A stretch of DNA of 64,000 nt from an uncultured Opitutaceae bacterium (GTDB lineage: Bacteria > Verrucomicrobiota > Verrucomicrobiia > Opitutales > Opitutaceae). Below the pieces are notes generated by a model. It saw only the letters and a program-made list of their open reading frames with translations, had not been told where the DNA came from and searched no databases. The DNA lies in the NCBI GenBank assembly GCA_903929355.1, contig CAIYUN010000009.1, positions 49,631-113,630 of the forward strand. Reading direction: 5' to 3'. Positions within the stretch are counted from its first letter, which is position 1. Each line of letters begins with the position of its first letter. Below, one piece after another: positions 34,978 through 42,978 of the stretch. The translations under genes and the position numbers were made by a program.

Positions 34978-36471
34978 TCACAGGAAACCCAGCTCGCGCA
35001 ACGCCGTCCCGGCGCCGGCCAGGTTTTCGGGTTTCATCTCGGTGTAGTTGCGCGAGAGCATCGCGCCGCGGCCGCCGCCCGCGAAGATCGCCCGCACGGC
35101 CTGGCGCACGCTCTCCGGCGTGCAGTGGCTGGAGCCCGCCCCGACCGGCGTGTCGATGTCGATCCCGGACCAGACCTGCACAGGAGTGCCGGCCATGGCC
35201 TCCACGGCGCGGCGGGTCTCCCGCTGGACGTAGTCGGGTGAGAGCCCGGTCGCGGAAACGCGGGCGTAGGGCGCCTCGCGGTAGTTGAGCGCGGCGTCCA
35301 TGAACTCCATGGCCGACGCGGGCGCCAGGTCGCCAAAGACGTTACCGCCCACGCTGTCCGTGAAGCTTTTCAGGCGCTCACCAGCGCAATTGTTGTAGAG
35401 GACGGGTTTGATGAAGTCGGAAAACGGTGCGAGCGTGGCATAATCCTCCTCGGCCCGGTGAAACGGGCTGAACGACAGGTTGTGCCACAGGTGCCAGCCG
35501 ACCGGCATGGCGGGGTTGATCGACTTCACATGATGGTAAAGCTCGGCCTGCAGCTCGTGCCGGCTGCGGACCCACATGCTCTCCCACGCCAGCAACTCGG
35601 GCCAGCCCACCAGCAGCCGCCAGAAGGAGACAAACCAGCCGTCGCGCGGCCGCTGCCCGGCCCGGCCGGCGCGGACGAATTTTTCCAACTCGCCGAAACC
35701 CAGGCGCGCGCGCTCCGCGTCAATGCCCTCGGTCTTCGCCCGCCGCAGACAGTGCTCGCAGAAACACGTGGCGGTGCCCGGGTCGGTCCGCTCCCCGTTA
35801 TGGAAAGCTCCGAGTGCGTTCAGCAGCCCGCCCTGGCGCTCGGAGCCCCACATGATGCCATCAATCTCGTAGGAGCGCAGGTAATCCTCGAGGAGGCCGC
35901 GCAGATAGCCGCGATACTGCGGGTGGTTGTTGCACGGCCCCCCGGGATGTCGGGTGGCGCGCCGGCCGTGAAAATCCACCTCGTAAAGCGCCTCCCAACG
36001 CGGCCCCGGCCCGCGCACGTTGTCCTCCAGAACCCAGGCAAAGGTCTTCATGCCGTGCCGGCGGGCGACGGGTAGCAGCCGGGCCAGCACGTCCACCCCG
36101 CCAAACTCCGGCCCGCGCATGTCCTCCAGCGTGAGGTTGGTGTCCGCGTAATACTTCAGGTGTGTCGTCGCGTAGTTGCCGCCGTGGAAGCCGCCGGCGG
36201 GCGCGCCGGCACGGTTCGCGACATGAGTATAGATGAAGGGAAACAGCGCGTTGACCCCCGCGCGCGCCGCCATGTCGCCCAGGAGCGGATCAAGGTCGGA
36301 TTGCACCAGCGGCGCGACGCTCGTGGCCATGCCGACCAGCACCGACGGTTTCGGCGGTCCGGCGGCGGTCGGGGCTGAGGTTTGGGCCGGGAGCAGACGG
36401 TTGGTGGCGAGGGCCGCGCCCGCACCGGCGGCTGATATTTTCAAAAAGCTCCGGCGGTCAATGGGGTTCAT
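34978..36471 (-). CDS. Tat-exported protein, putative TIM-barrel glycosidase
   Basis: 497 residues with a twin-arginine signal (DRRSFLKISAAGAGAAL, residues 5-21). The mature sequence alternates strands and helices like a barrel: GMATSVAPLVQSDLDPLL, HGMKTFAWVLEDN, YLRGLLEDYLRSYEIDGIMWGSERQGG, PAMPVGWHLWHNLSFSPF and VQVWSGIDIDTP. The block TATCFCEHCLRRAKTEGID contains a CxxC pair as seen in some barrel glycosidases of Bacteroidota and Verrucomicrobiota. The acidic residues in DGIMWGSE are candidates for catalysis. The exact family and substrate are not recognised. Confidence 0.7.
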   Translation of the reverse strand: MNPIDRRSFLKISAAGAGAALATNRLLPAQTSAPTAAGPPKPSVLVGMATSVAPLVQSDLDPLLGDMAARAGVNALFPFIYTHVANRAGAPAGGFHGGNYATTHLKYYADTNLTLEDMRGPEFGGVDVLARLLPVARRHGMKTFAWVLEDNVRGPGPRWEALYEVDFHGRRATRHPGGPCNNHPQYRGYLRGLLEDYLRSYEIDGIMWGSERQGGLLNALGAFHNGERTDPGTATCFCEHCLRRAKTEGIDAERARLGFGELEKFVRAGRAGQRPRDGWFVSFWRLLVGWPELLAWESMWVRSRHELQAELYHHVKSINPAMPVGWHLWHNLSFSPFHRAEEDYATLAPFSDFIKPVLYNNCAGERLKSFTDSVGGNVFGDLAPASAMEFMDAALNYREAPYARVSATGLSPDYVQRETRRAVEAMAGTPVQVWSGIDIDTPVGAGSSHCTPESVRQAVRAIFAGGGRGAMLSRNYTEMKPENLAGAGTALRELGFL

Positions 36472-36486
36472 GGCACCGGAATCCTT

Positions 36487-37161
36487 TCACCGCCCCCGCC
36501 GTATTGGCGATGATTTTTCTCCGGACGGCAGGCCCGTCGCCGCTCCGTTCACCGTCCGGCAAATCTCGCAGACGGTGCCGTCACAGCCGCGCGCGGTGCA
36601 GTGCTCGCGGCCGTAGAAGATGATCCGCAGGTGCAGCGCGTTCCAGTGCTCCCGGGGGAAAAGTTTTTTCAGGTCGGCCTCCGTCTGGACAACATTGCGG
36701 CCCGACGACAGGCCCCAGCGCCGCGCGAGGCGATGGATGTGGGTGTCCACCGGAAACGCCGGCACGCCGAACGCCTGTGCCATCACCACACTCGCCGTCT
36801 TGTGGCCGACTCCGGGCAGCGCCTCGAGCTCGGCAAAGGTGCGCGGCACCTCGCCCGCGTGTTGCTCGACGAGCAGTCGTGCCAGCCCTACCAGCGCCGC
36901 GGACTTGCGCGGGGCGAGCCCACAGGGGCGGATGATGCGCGCAATCTCCGTGACCGGCACCCGCGCCATCGCCTCCGGCGTGGCCGCCAACGTGAAGAGG
37001 GCTGGCGTCACCTGGTTGACGCGCTTGTCCGTGCATTGCGCGGACAGGACAACCGCGACCAGCAGGGTGAACGGATCGCGGTGCACGAGAGGGATCGGAG
37101 TCTGCGGATACAATTCCGCCAGACGACGGTCGATGAAGGCGGCGGAAGAGCTGGGGAGCAT
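36487..37161 (-). CDS. nth: Endonuclease III (DNA glycosylase/AP lyase)
   Basis: 224 residues. Nth removes oxidised pyrimidines from DNA. The helix-hairpin-helix LPGVGHKTASV has the catalytic K121, and the catalytic Asp is D139 in FPVDTHIHRLARRWGL. The early block VVLSAQCTDKRVNQV is diagnostic. The iron-sulfur ligands are present but unusually spaced: C188, C193, C198, C201 (C-x4-C-x4-C-x2-C) instead of C-x6-C-x2-C-x5-C. A 15-20 residue tail follows. It is downstream of hprK on the same strand, across an inverted-repeat element. Confidence 0.94.
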   Translation of the reverse strand: MLPSSSAAFIDRRLAELYPQTPIPLVHRDPFTLLVAVVLSAQCTDKRVNQVTPALFTLAATPEAMARVPVTEIARIIRPCGLAPRKSAALVGLARLLVEQHAGEVPRTFAELEALPGVGHKTASVVMAQAFGVPAFPVDTHIHRLARRWGLSSGRNVVQTEADLKKLFPREHWNALHLRIIFYGREHCTARGCDGTVCEICRTVNGAATGLPSGEKSSPIRRGR

Positions 37162-37174
37162 TGGTTATTGCTTA

Positions 37175-37281
37175 ATGGTTATCGCTTATCGGGTTATTTC
37201 CGTAATCAGCAACAAACTCCGCGTGATGCTCGATTAGCAACTCCCCAGCCGGAGTCCGAAATGACCCAATAAGCGATAACC
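37175..37281. repeat. Inverted-repeat element, AT-rich arms, copy 2
   Basis: Arms TGGTTATCGCTTATCGGG (37175-37192) and 37264-37281 are complementary at 17 of 18 positions around a 71-base centre. Copy 1 at 29078-29173 shares the arm words, the TTATTT-CCG just inside the left arm and the pyrimidine-rich right flank. Confidence 0.78.
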
Positions 37282-37302
37282 AAAAAGAAATCCCCTCCGG
37301 GT

Positions 37303-38295
37303 TCACTTCTCCCGCGAGGTCTCCACGCGGATCGCCTTGGTCGGTGTGACCGGGGCCTGGCTCATGTGGGCGATGAGGCGGTCGTTGAAATCCCGGGCGG
37401 GGTCGTGGCCCATCTTCTTGAGCGCCTGCGTGAGCGCGGCGACCTCGACGAGGCGGGCGATGTCGCGGCCGGGCCGGACGTAAAGCTCAATGTGCGGCAG
37501 CTTCAGGCCGAGGATCTCGTAATAGTTCTCCTCCAGACCGGTACGCTCCTCGATCACCTCGGGCGTCCATTCGCGGAGGGAGACCACCAGGTCGAGCCGC
37601 TTGTCGAGCCGGACGCACTTGATGCCGAACATTTCGGCGATGTTGATGATGCCGATGCCGCGGCACTCCATGTAGCCGCGGTTGAGCGCGCGCGACGAGG
37701 CCATGAGCTCGCGCTCGTCCAGAAGCTTGATGAGCGTGAGGTCGTCGGCGACGAGGGAATGCCCCCGCTCGATGAGGGCGAGCGCGCACTCGCTCTTGCC
37801 GACACCGGAGTCGCCGCGGAGCATGACCCCGACCCCCTTGAGATCGAGCGTGGTGGCGTGCTCGGTGGCGGTGGGGGCGAACTCGTTGTCGATGAAAAGG
37901 GTGGCCAGGTTGACCCAGTTCATCGTGATCATCGGCGTGCGGAGGAGCGGGAGCTTCCGCTCGGTGCAGACGACCAGCATCGGATGCGTGGGGTGGTAGT
38001 TGCGGGTGAGCACCAGGCAGGGGACATGGCGGTCCGCCATCGCCTGCATGATCTCAATCTGTTTCCGCTGGTCGAGGGTCTTGAAAAAGGTCATCTCGGC
38101 GGCCCCGAAGACCTGGATGCGCTTGTTGGCAAAGTATTTGAAAAAACCGGTGAGCGCCAGCGAAGGCCGGTTGATGCTGCCCTCCTTGATGAGACGGGGC
38201 AGGCCGGACTCGCCGGCGAGGAGCTCGAGCTTCAGCTTCTCGCGGTAGGTGTCGAAAAAATGCGCGACGGTGATGCCGGAAATGGCTTTGGGCAT
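37303..38295 (-). CDS. hprK: HPr kinase/phosphorylase
   Basis: 330 residues. HprK phosphorylates HPr (or the related Npr/Crh) on a serine and reverses it. Walker A is GDSGVGKS (161-168), preceded by the N-terminal regulatory domain, and the family signature MECRGIGIINIAEMFG lies near 209-224, with the P' loop region and MNWVNLATLFIDNEFAPT typical of the family. In Gram-negatives hprK lies near lptB/PTS genes; here it is directly downstream of lptB on the same strand, but no HPr or PTS gene is in the window. The start ATG follows TGTCCCC. Confidence 0.96.
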   Translation of the reverse strand: MPKAISGITVAHFFDTYREKLKLELLAGESGLPRLIKEGSINRPSLALTGFFKYFANKRIQVFGAAEMTFFKTLDQRKQIEIMQAMADRHVPCLVLTRNYHPTHPMLVVCTERKLPLLRTPMITMNWVNLATLFIDNEFAPTATEHATTLDLKGVGVMLRGDSGVGKSECALALIERGHSLVADDLTLIKLLDERELMASSRALNRGYMECRGIGIINIAEMFGIKCVRLDKRLDLVVSLREWTPEVIEERTGLEENYYEILGLKLPHIELYVRPGRDIARLVEVAALTQALKKMGHDPARDFNDRLIAHMSQAPVTPTKAIRVETSREK

Positions 38296-38318
38296 GGGGA
38301 CAGGCCGGTATGCTTATC

Positions 38319-38345
38319 CATGAAAGAACCGAAAGGCACGAAAAA
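38319..38345 (+). repeat. CACGAAA-type short repeat
   Basis: ATGAAAGAA, CCGAAAGG and CACGAAAA units sit between hprK and lptB, close to the pattern at 43683-43715. Confidence 0.4.
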
Positions 38346-38396
38346 GTTTTGCCGGGCCGGACGGACGGCCCCGGGCGCGCGCCAGGCCCCCCACCC

Positions 38397-39176
38397 TCAC
38401 ATGTTGAAATCCTTGCCGAGGTAGATCTCGCGGGTCTGCGGGTCGTTGATCAGGAAGCTGGCGGCACCCTCCGCCAGGACGCGGCCCTGGTGGATGAGGT
38501 AGGCGCGGTCCACGATGCGCAGGGTCTCGCGGACGTTGTGGTCGGTGATGATCACCCCCAGGCCGCGCGCCCGGAGCTGAAGCAGCACACGCTGCAGCTC
38601 CGCGACGGAAATCGGGTCGATGGCGGCGAACGGCTCGTCGAGCAGGAGAAACTTCGGGGAGGTCACCAGCGCGCGGGCGATCTCGAGGCGGCGGCGCTCT
38701 CCGCCGGAAAGCGTGTAGGCAGGCTGGCGGGCGACGGCGGTGAGGTGAAACTCCTCCAGCGACCGCGCCACCAGCGCGGCGCGGTCGCGGCGTGGCACCC
38801 CGACGGCCTCGACAATCGCGAGGATGTTTTCCGCCACGGTGAGCTTGCGAAACGTGGACGGTTCCTGCGGCAGATAGCCCAGGCCGCGCCGCGCCCGCTG
38901 GTGCATCCGCAGCCGGGTGATGTCCCGCCCGTCAAGGAGCACGCGGCCGCGCGTGGCGGGCAGGAGTCCGACCATCAAGTAGAACGTGGTGGTCTTCCCC
39001 GCGCCATTGGGGCCCAGGAGGCCGACGATCTCACCGGCCCGCACATGCAGGTCGACCCCGTTGACCACGGTGCGGGGGCCAAAAGTTTTGACGAGGCCCT
39101 CGGCGCGGATTTCGGAGACGGGGGCGGCGGCGGACGGTGCCACCGCCTCGTCCACGGGACTGGCGGTCTCGTTCAT
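38397..39176 (-). CDS. lptB: LPS export ABC transporter ATPase
   Basis: 259 residues. Walker A GPNGAGKTT (about 54-62), the LptB-typical RARRGLGYLPQEPSTFRKLTVAENI, signature TLSGGERRRLEIARALV, Walker B FLLLDEPFAAIDPISV and the switch His in ITDHNVRET are all as in characterised LptB. It powers transport of lipopolysaccharide to the outer membrane. A 20-residue acidic N-terminal extension precedes the core. Its ATG overlaps the stop of the upstream LptA-like gene (ATGA). Confidence 0.96.
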   Translation of the reverse strand: MNETASPVDEAVAPSAAAPVSEIRAEGLVKTFGPRTVVNGVDLHVRAGEIVGLLGPNGAGKTTTFYLMVGLLPATRGRVLLDGRDITRLRMHQRARRGLGYLPQEPSTFRKLTVAENILAIVEAVGVPRRDRAALVARSLEEFHLTAVARQPAYTLSGGERRRLEIARALVTSPKFLLLDEPFAAIDPISVAELQRVLLQLRARGLGVIITDHNVRETLRIVDRAYLIHQGRVLAEGAASFLINDPQTREIYLGKDFNM

Positions 39177-39727
39177 GGAGATTTCGGCGGTTCGGGCGCG
39201 GTGGCCGGCGGTTTGGCCGCGCCGGCGTCAGGGCCCAGATCCTTCACGGGCGGAAATGTGCCCTTGAGGTTGTCCCCGGTGATCCGGCGTTCGCCGCGGA
39301 GCAGGTTGAGGCGGTCGCCGGTGACGACAAAAGGAACGGAGCGGTCCACCACGACAGGATTCTCCGTGAGGACGAGCTTATTGTCGCTGGGGAAGATTTC
39401 GGCGCGGCCGCAGGTGGCCTCACGCTGGCCCTGCACGATGAGCACATGGCCCGTGGCGACGAGCGACTTGAAGTGGTCAATGGGCGCGAGCACGACAGTC
39501 TTGTCGCTCAGGCTCGTGGACACGACGACCAGGTGGTCGCAGGTCACGGTGATGTCGTTGCCCACCAGCTTCACGGCGCCGTCAAAGATCGTCGTGGTCT
39601 CGGTGTCCGTGCTCTGCATGTCCATCGTCTGGCCGCTGATCACGGTGTCCGAAGCCGGCGGGGGCGGCGCGGCGGCGCGGAGCAGCGCGGCGGCGGATAG
39701 AAACCAGAACAGGCGGGCGATTTTCAT
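39173..39727 (-). CDS. LptA/OstA-like periplasmic LPS transport protein
   Basis: 184 residues with a signal peptide ending LLRAA. The body is a repetitive beta-jellyroll pattern typical of OstA proteins (TVISGQTMDMQS, IFDGAVKLVGNDITVTCDHLVV, REATCGRAEIFPSDNKLVLTENPVVVD, VTGDRLNLLRGERRITG). The tail is Pro/Ala-rich. By position and fold it should be the periplasmic bridge for LPS between LptC and the outer membrane. It is coupled on both sides by ATGA overlaps. Confidence 0.85.
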   Translation of the reverse strand: MKIARLFWFLSAAALLRAAAPPPPASDTVISGQTMDMQSTDTETTTIFDGAVKLVGNDITVTCDHLVVVSTSLSDKTVVLAPIDHFKSLVATGHVLIVQGQREATCGRAEIFPSDNKLVLTENPVVVDRSVPFVVTGDRLNLLRGERRITGDNLKGTFPPVKDLGPDAGAAKPPATAPEPPKSP

Positions 39728-40173
39728 TTGAGCAGGTCGTGCAGGGCCGTGTGGAAAACTACGCGCGCGTCCTGGCCGATGAAAACCCTATTTTCGTGAC
39801 GGGCAAAGCTCCATTTCGCCCCCGTGACCTCCACATTGTCACGCACCAACCGGACGGTCTGGTCGCCGCGCAGCATCTCCTGGTCGGTCAGCGCGGTCGC
39901 GGACGGGCTGGTGAGCAGGGTCTCCACCTGACCTCCGGGCCCGGCCTTAAACACGGTGTAGATCACGTCGGTCGCGTCAATCTGCGTCGGACTGACATGG
40001 CGGGCGGTGCCGGCGTGAAGGAGGGTCGCGCGCCAGCCCTCCTTGGTGAAGGTGGGCAGGCTGAGGTTCCTGCCCGGCGCGGTGGCCTCGATCTGCGGCG
40101 AAGCGGCGCCAGCCCAGAGGAGCAGCGCTCCGGGTGAGAGCAGCAGGAGGCACCAGCGGTGGCGGACGTTCAT
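39724..40173 (-). CDS. LptC-like LPS export protein
   Basis: 149 residues from the ATG at 40173, chosen because the signal sequence or anchor (WCLLLLSPGALLLWAGAAS) follows and because it overlaps the kdsC stop by ATGA. The upstream in-frame extension is not protein-like. The mature part has OstA-type beta repeats (LPTFTKEGWRATLLHAG, IDATDVIYTVFK, TVRLVRDNVEVTGAKWSF). Its place between kdsC and lptA matches LptC in other genomes. Similarity to E. coli LptC is weak, so LptC is a position-based call. Confidence 0.72.
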   Translation of the reverse strand: MNVRHRWCLLLLSPGALLLWAGAASPQIEATAPGRNLSLPTFTKEGWRATLLHAGTARHVSPTQIDATDVIYTVFKAGPGGQVETLLTSPSATALTDQEMLRGDQTVRLVRDNVEVTGAKWSFARHENRVFIGQDARVVFHTALHDLLK

Positions 40174-40742
40174 CTTCCCTTGGTCCGCGCGCGGGGCGGT
40201 GGGTTCCCTGTTTTCGGTGCCCGGGCCGCAAGCAAATGGTCGCAAACCTCGCGCACCGCGCCCAGCCCGGCGGGCCGGCCGGGCACCAGGTCGGCGGCCG
40301 CCAGGGCGGCGGGCATCCCGCCGGCAGGCGCGAGCCCGATGCCGGCCCAGGCGATGGCGGGCGCGTCAATGTCGTCGTCGCCCATGTAGGCACATTGCGC
40401 GGCGGTGAGGCCCAGCGCCGCCGCGAGCTCCTGGAGGGCGGCGAGCTTGTCGGTGCGGCCCTCGATCAGATGGGGGATCTTGAGCTCGGCCGCGCGGATC
40501 CGACTCGCCCCCGACGGTCGGCCGCTGATCCACGCGACGATGACGCCAGCCCGGTGCAGGCGCACGAGCCCCAGGCCGTCGAGGATGGAAAAATCCTTGC
40601 TCTCGGTGCCGTCCGAGGCGATTCGCACGGTGCCGTCCGTGAGCACCCCGTCCACATCCAGCGCGAGCAGGCGGATGCGCGCCCAGGCGGCCGCGGAAAT
40701 TGCGGAACGCGGAGTGCGGAGTGCGGAACGGGCGGCAGGCAT
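40170..40742 (-). CDS. kdsC: KdsC-like HAD phosphatase (KDO-8-P phosphatase)
   Basis: 190 residues. HAD motif I is LLALDVDGVLTDG (25-37), motif II WISGRPS, and motif III GDDDIDAPAI, as in KDO-8-phosphate phosphatase, which supplies KDO for LPS core. The link with lptCAB fits. The first 18 residues (MPAARSALRTPRSAIS) are encoded partly by a TGCGGAG-type 7-base repeat whose inverted partner lies just upstream of the start codon, so the start may lie in the loop of an RNA hairpin. A later in-frame start would remove motif I, so this start or one close to it is needed. Confidence 0.88.
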   Translation of the reverse strand: MPAARSALRTPRSAISAAAWARIRLLALDVDGVLTDGTVRIASDGTESKDFSILDGLGLVRLHRAGVIVAWISGRPSGASRIRAAELKIPHLIEGRTDKLAALQELAAALGLTAAQCAYMGDDDIDAPAIAWAGIGLAPAGGMPAALAAADLVPGRPAGLGAVREVCDHLLAARAPKTGNPPPRARTKGR

Positions 40743-40793
40743 GGCGTGGGGAGGATGAGCGAATCAATCCGCATTCCGCAATCCGCATTCCGC
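40701..40793. repeat. Inverted pair of 7-base arrays around the kdsC start
   Basis: Left arm 40701-40728: TGCGGAA, CGCGGAG, TGCGGAG, TGCGGAA. Right arm 40766-40793: AATCCGC, ATTCCGC, AATCCGC, ATTCCGC. The arms are complementary at most positions, with a 37-base centre that contains the kdsC start codon (40740-40742). Confidence 0.85.
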
Positions 40794-40800
40794 AATCATC

Positions 40801-42897
40801 CTACCCCAGCCACGCCGCAATCCGCTCAATAATCTTCTCCCGAGTCGGACGGTGGGCCTGCTCCAGCTCGGGGGCGAAGGGCACCGGCAGGTCAAGCGCG
40901 GCGATCCGCAGCGGGGCGGCCTCCAGGGAGAAAAAATGCTCCTCGGTGAGCCGGGCGACCAGCTCGGCGCCGAAGCCGTGGGTGCGCCGACCCTCGTGCA
41001 GGACGATGAGCCGGTGCGTGCGCTCGAGCGAGGCCTTGATCGCCTCCAGCCGCAGCGGCGCGAGGGCCCGCAAATCGAAAAGGTCGAAGGTGGTTTCGTA
41101 TTCCGCGGCGAACCAGTCGCAGGCCTCGGTGGCCGGCAGCGTCATTTCGCCGTAGGTGATGAAGGTGGCGTGGTCGCCCGCGCGGAGGTGGCGCGGCGTC
41201 CAGACGTCGCGGTAGTGGGGATCCCAGGCAACGGGGTGTTTGCCCCGGCGGTAAAGCCCCTTGTGCTCAAAAAGGAGCACGGGGTTGTCGTCCTCATAGG
41301 CGGCGAGCAGGGCGTTGAAGGCGTCCTGCGGCGTGCTGGGGTAGAGCGCCTTGAGCCCGGGCATGGCCAGGAACACCGACTCCAGCTCCTGCGAGTGAAA
41401 CGAGCCGAAGGTCAGCCCGCCCCCGCAGGGAAACCGGAGGACCAGCGGCACCTTCGCGCCGGAGCGGAAATGCATGGTGGCCGCGTTGAGCGTGATCTGG
41501 GTGAAGGCCTCCGTCGAAAAATCGGCGAACTGGAACTCCTCGATCGGCCGGTGGCCGTTGAGCGCGAGGCCGATGGCCCAGCCGGTGCAGGCGCCCTCGG
41601 CGAGCGGCACATTGCACACCCGCGGGCGGCCGAAATCGGCGAGGAGTCCCTCGGTGACCTTGAACGCGCCGCCATAGGTGGCGACGTCCTGACCCAGCAG
41701 CAACGACTCCGGCCGCTCGGCGAGGATTTTGCGGTGGGCGCGGTTAAGGGCCTGGGCCGTGGTGAGACTTTCGGGGTGCGGAGTGCGGAGTCCGGCCTTC
41801 GCCAAGTCGCCAGCTGGCAGGGAGGAGTGCGAAGTGGAATCCAAGGAGGGGATCCAGGGGAGCGGTGGCGTCGGCGGGGCGAGGACATCGGCCTCCATGC
41901 CGACGGGGTCGGGCCGGGGAAAGGCAAGTGAGACCTGCACACAGTCCTCGAGAAAGTCGTTGAGCTCCGCCTCGATTTTTTCGAGGGCGGCAGCCTGACC
42001 TTCGGCGACCAGCCGCGCGCGAAACTTGGGCAGCGGGTCGGCGGCAAAGAAGGCGTCGCTCTCGCCCGGCCGGAGGTAATCGCAGGTGTCGTAGGCGGCG
42101 TGGCCGCGCAGGCGGAGCGTGTGCGCCTCGATCAGCACGGGACGCGAGCTGGCGCGGGCCCGGGCGACGGCGGCGGCCAGCACGGTGGCGGTGGCGGCGG
42201 GGTCGGCGGTGGCGTCAAGCGCGAAGCCCTCGATCCCGTAACCCGCGGCCCGCTGCCAGAGCGCGACATTGGCCGGGAACTGCTCGCAGACCGGCGTCGA
42301 ATAGGCGTAACCGTTGTTCTCGATCACGAAGACCACCGGCAGGTCGAACAGGGCGGCAAGGTTGAGCGTCTCATGGATCTCGCCGGTGCTGGACGCACCG
42401 TCGCCGAAAAAGGCGAGGCCGACCGCCGCGCGGCCGAGCCGGCGTTGGGAATCGGTGACGCCGGCGACCAGCGACGGCATCGTGCCGAGGTGCGAGATCA
42501 TCGGCAGCGAGCGGTGGGCCGGGTCGCCATGGTGGACGTTGCCCTCGCGGGCGCGGGTGGGGCTGCCGGCGTTGGCAAAGTATTGGTTGAGATGGTCGCA
42601 GAGGTGGCCGCTCCAGATGAGGTGGCCGCCGAGGCCGCGATGCGAGAAGGCCACCACGTCCAAGGCCTTGTCGGCGAGGAGCGCGAGCGGGACGACCAGC
42701 CCCTCGTTGCCCTGCCCGCCGGCGACGGTGCCCTTGATGAGACCCTGGCGGAAAAGTTCGAGGATGCGGTTGTCGGTGGTGCGCGCGAGGTGCATCCAGG
42801 CGAACAGGCGCAGAAGGGCGGCCGGGGAGTGCTGTGCCAGCTCGGCGGCCGCCAGGTCGCGCGCGGCCAGAATGGCGGGAGGTTGAGGAAAAGCCAT
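40801..42897 (-). CDS. 2-oxoacid dehydrogenase E1, alpha and beta subunits fused
   Basis: 698 residues from the ATG at 42897. Residues 1-345 are E1-alpha: the ThDP motif GDGASSTGEIHETLNLAALFDLPVVFVIENNGYAYSTP is near 160-197 and RLRGHAAYDTCDYLR near 250. Residues 378-698 are E1-beta (LTTAQALNRAHRKILAERPESLLLGQDV, GRPRVCNVPLAEGACTGWAIGLAL, FPCGGGLTFGSFHSQ, VLHEGRRTHGFGAEL). It decarboxylates pyruvate or a branched-chain 2-oxoacid; the 2-oxoglutarate E1 is encoded separately (sucA). The linker contains a 7-base repeat (residues about 367-376). No E2 or E3 gene is adjacent. Confidence 0.9.
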   Translation of the reverse strand: MAFPQPPAILAARDLAAAELAQHSPAALLRLFAWMHLARTTDNRILELFRQGLIKGTVAGGQGNEGLVVPLALLADKALDVVAFSHRGLGGHLIWSGHLCDHLNQYFANAGSPTRAREGNVHHGDPAHRSLPMISHLGTMPSLVAGVTDSQRRLGRAAVGLAFFGDGASSTGEIHETLNLAALFDLPVVFVIENNGYAYSTPVCEQFPANVALWQRAAGYGIEGFALDATADPAATATVLAAAVARARASSRPVLIEAHTLRLRGHAAYDTCDYLRPGESDAFFAADPLPKFRARLVAEGQAAALEKIEAELNDFLEDCVQVSLAFPRPDPVGMEADVLAPPTPPLPWIPSLDSTSHSSLPAGDLAKAGLRTPHPESLTTAQALNRAHRKILAERPESLLLGQDVATYGGAFKVTEGLLADFGRPRVCNVPLAEGACTGWAIGLALNGHRPIEEFQFADFSTEAFTQITLNAATMHFRSGAKVPLVLRFPCGGGLTFGSFHSQELESVFLAMPGLKALYPSTPQDAFNALLAAYEDDNPVLLFEHKGLYRRGKHPVAWDPHYRDVWTPRHLRAGDHATFITYGEMTLPATEACDWFAAEYETTFDLFDLRALAPLRLEAIKASLERTHRLIVLHEGRRTHGFGAELVARLTEEHFFSLEAAPLRIAALDLPVPFAPELEQAHRPTREKIIERIAAWLG
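41770..41797 (+). repeat. TGCGGAG 7-base repeat inside the E1 linker
   Basis: Units TTCGGGG, TGCGGAG, TGCGGAG, TCCGGCC lie within the coding sequence between the alpha and beta domains. The family is the same as at 40701-40728. Confidence 0.75.
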
Positions 42898-42978
42898 GTG
42901 CGGGAACGCTGGGCGGCGCGGCGGCGGCGGGCAAGCCAGAGATTGCCGGCGGCGCACATGGCCGCCAGCTGGTGTCGT

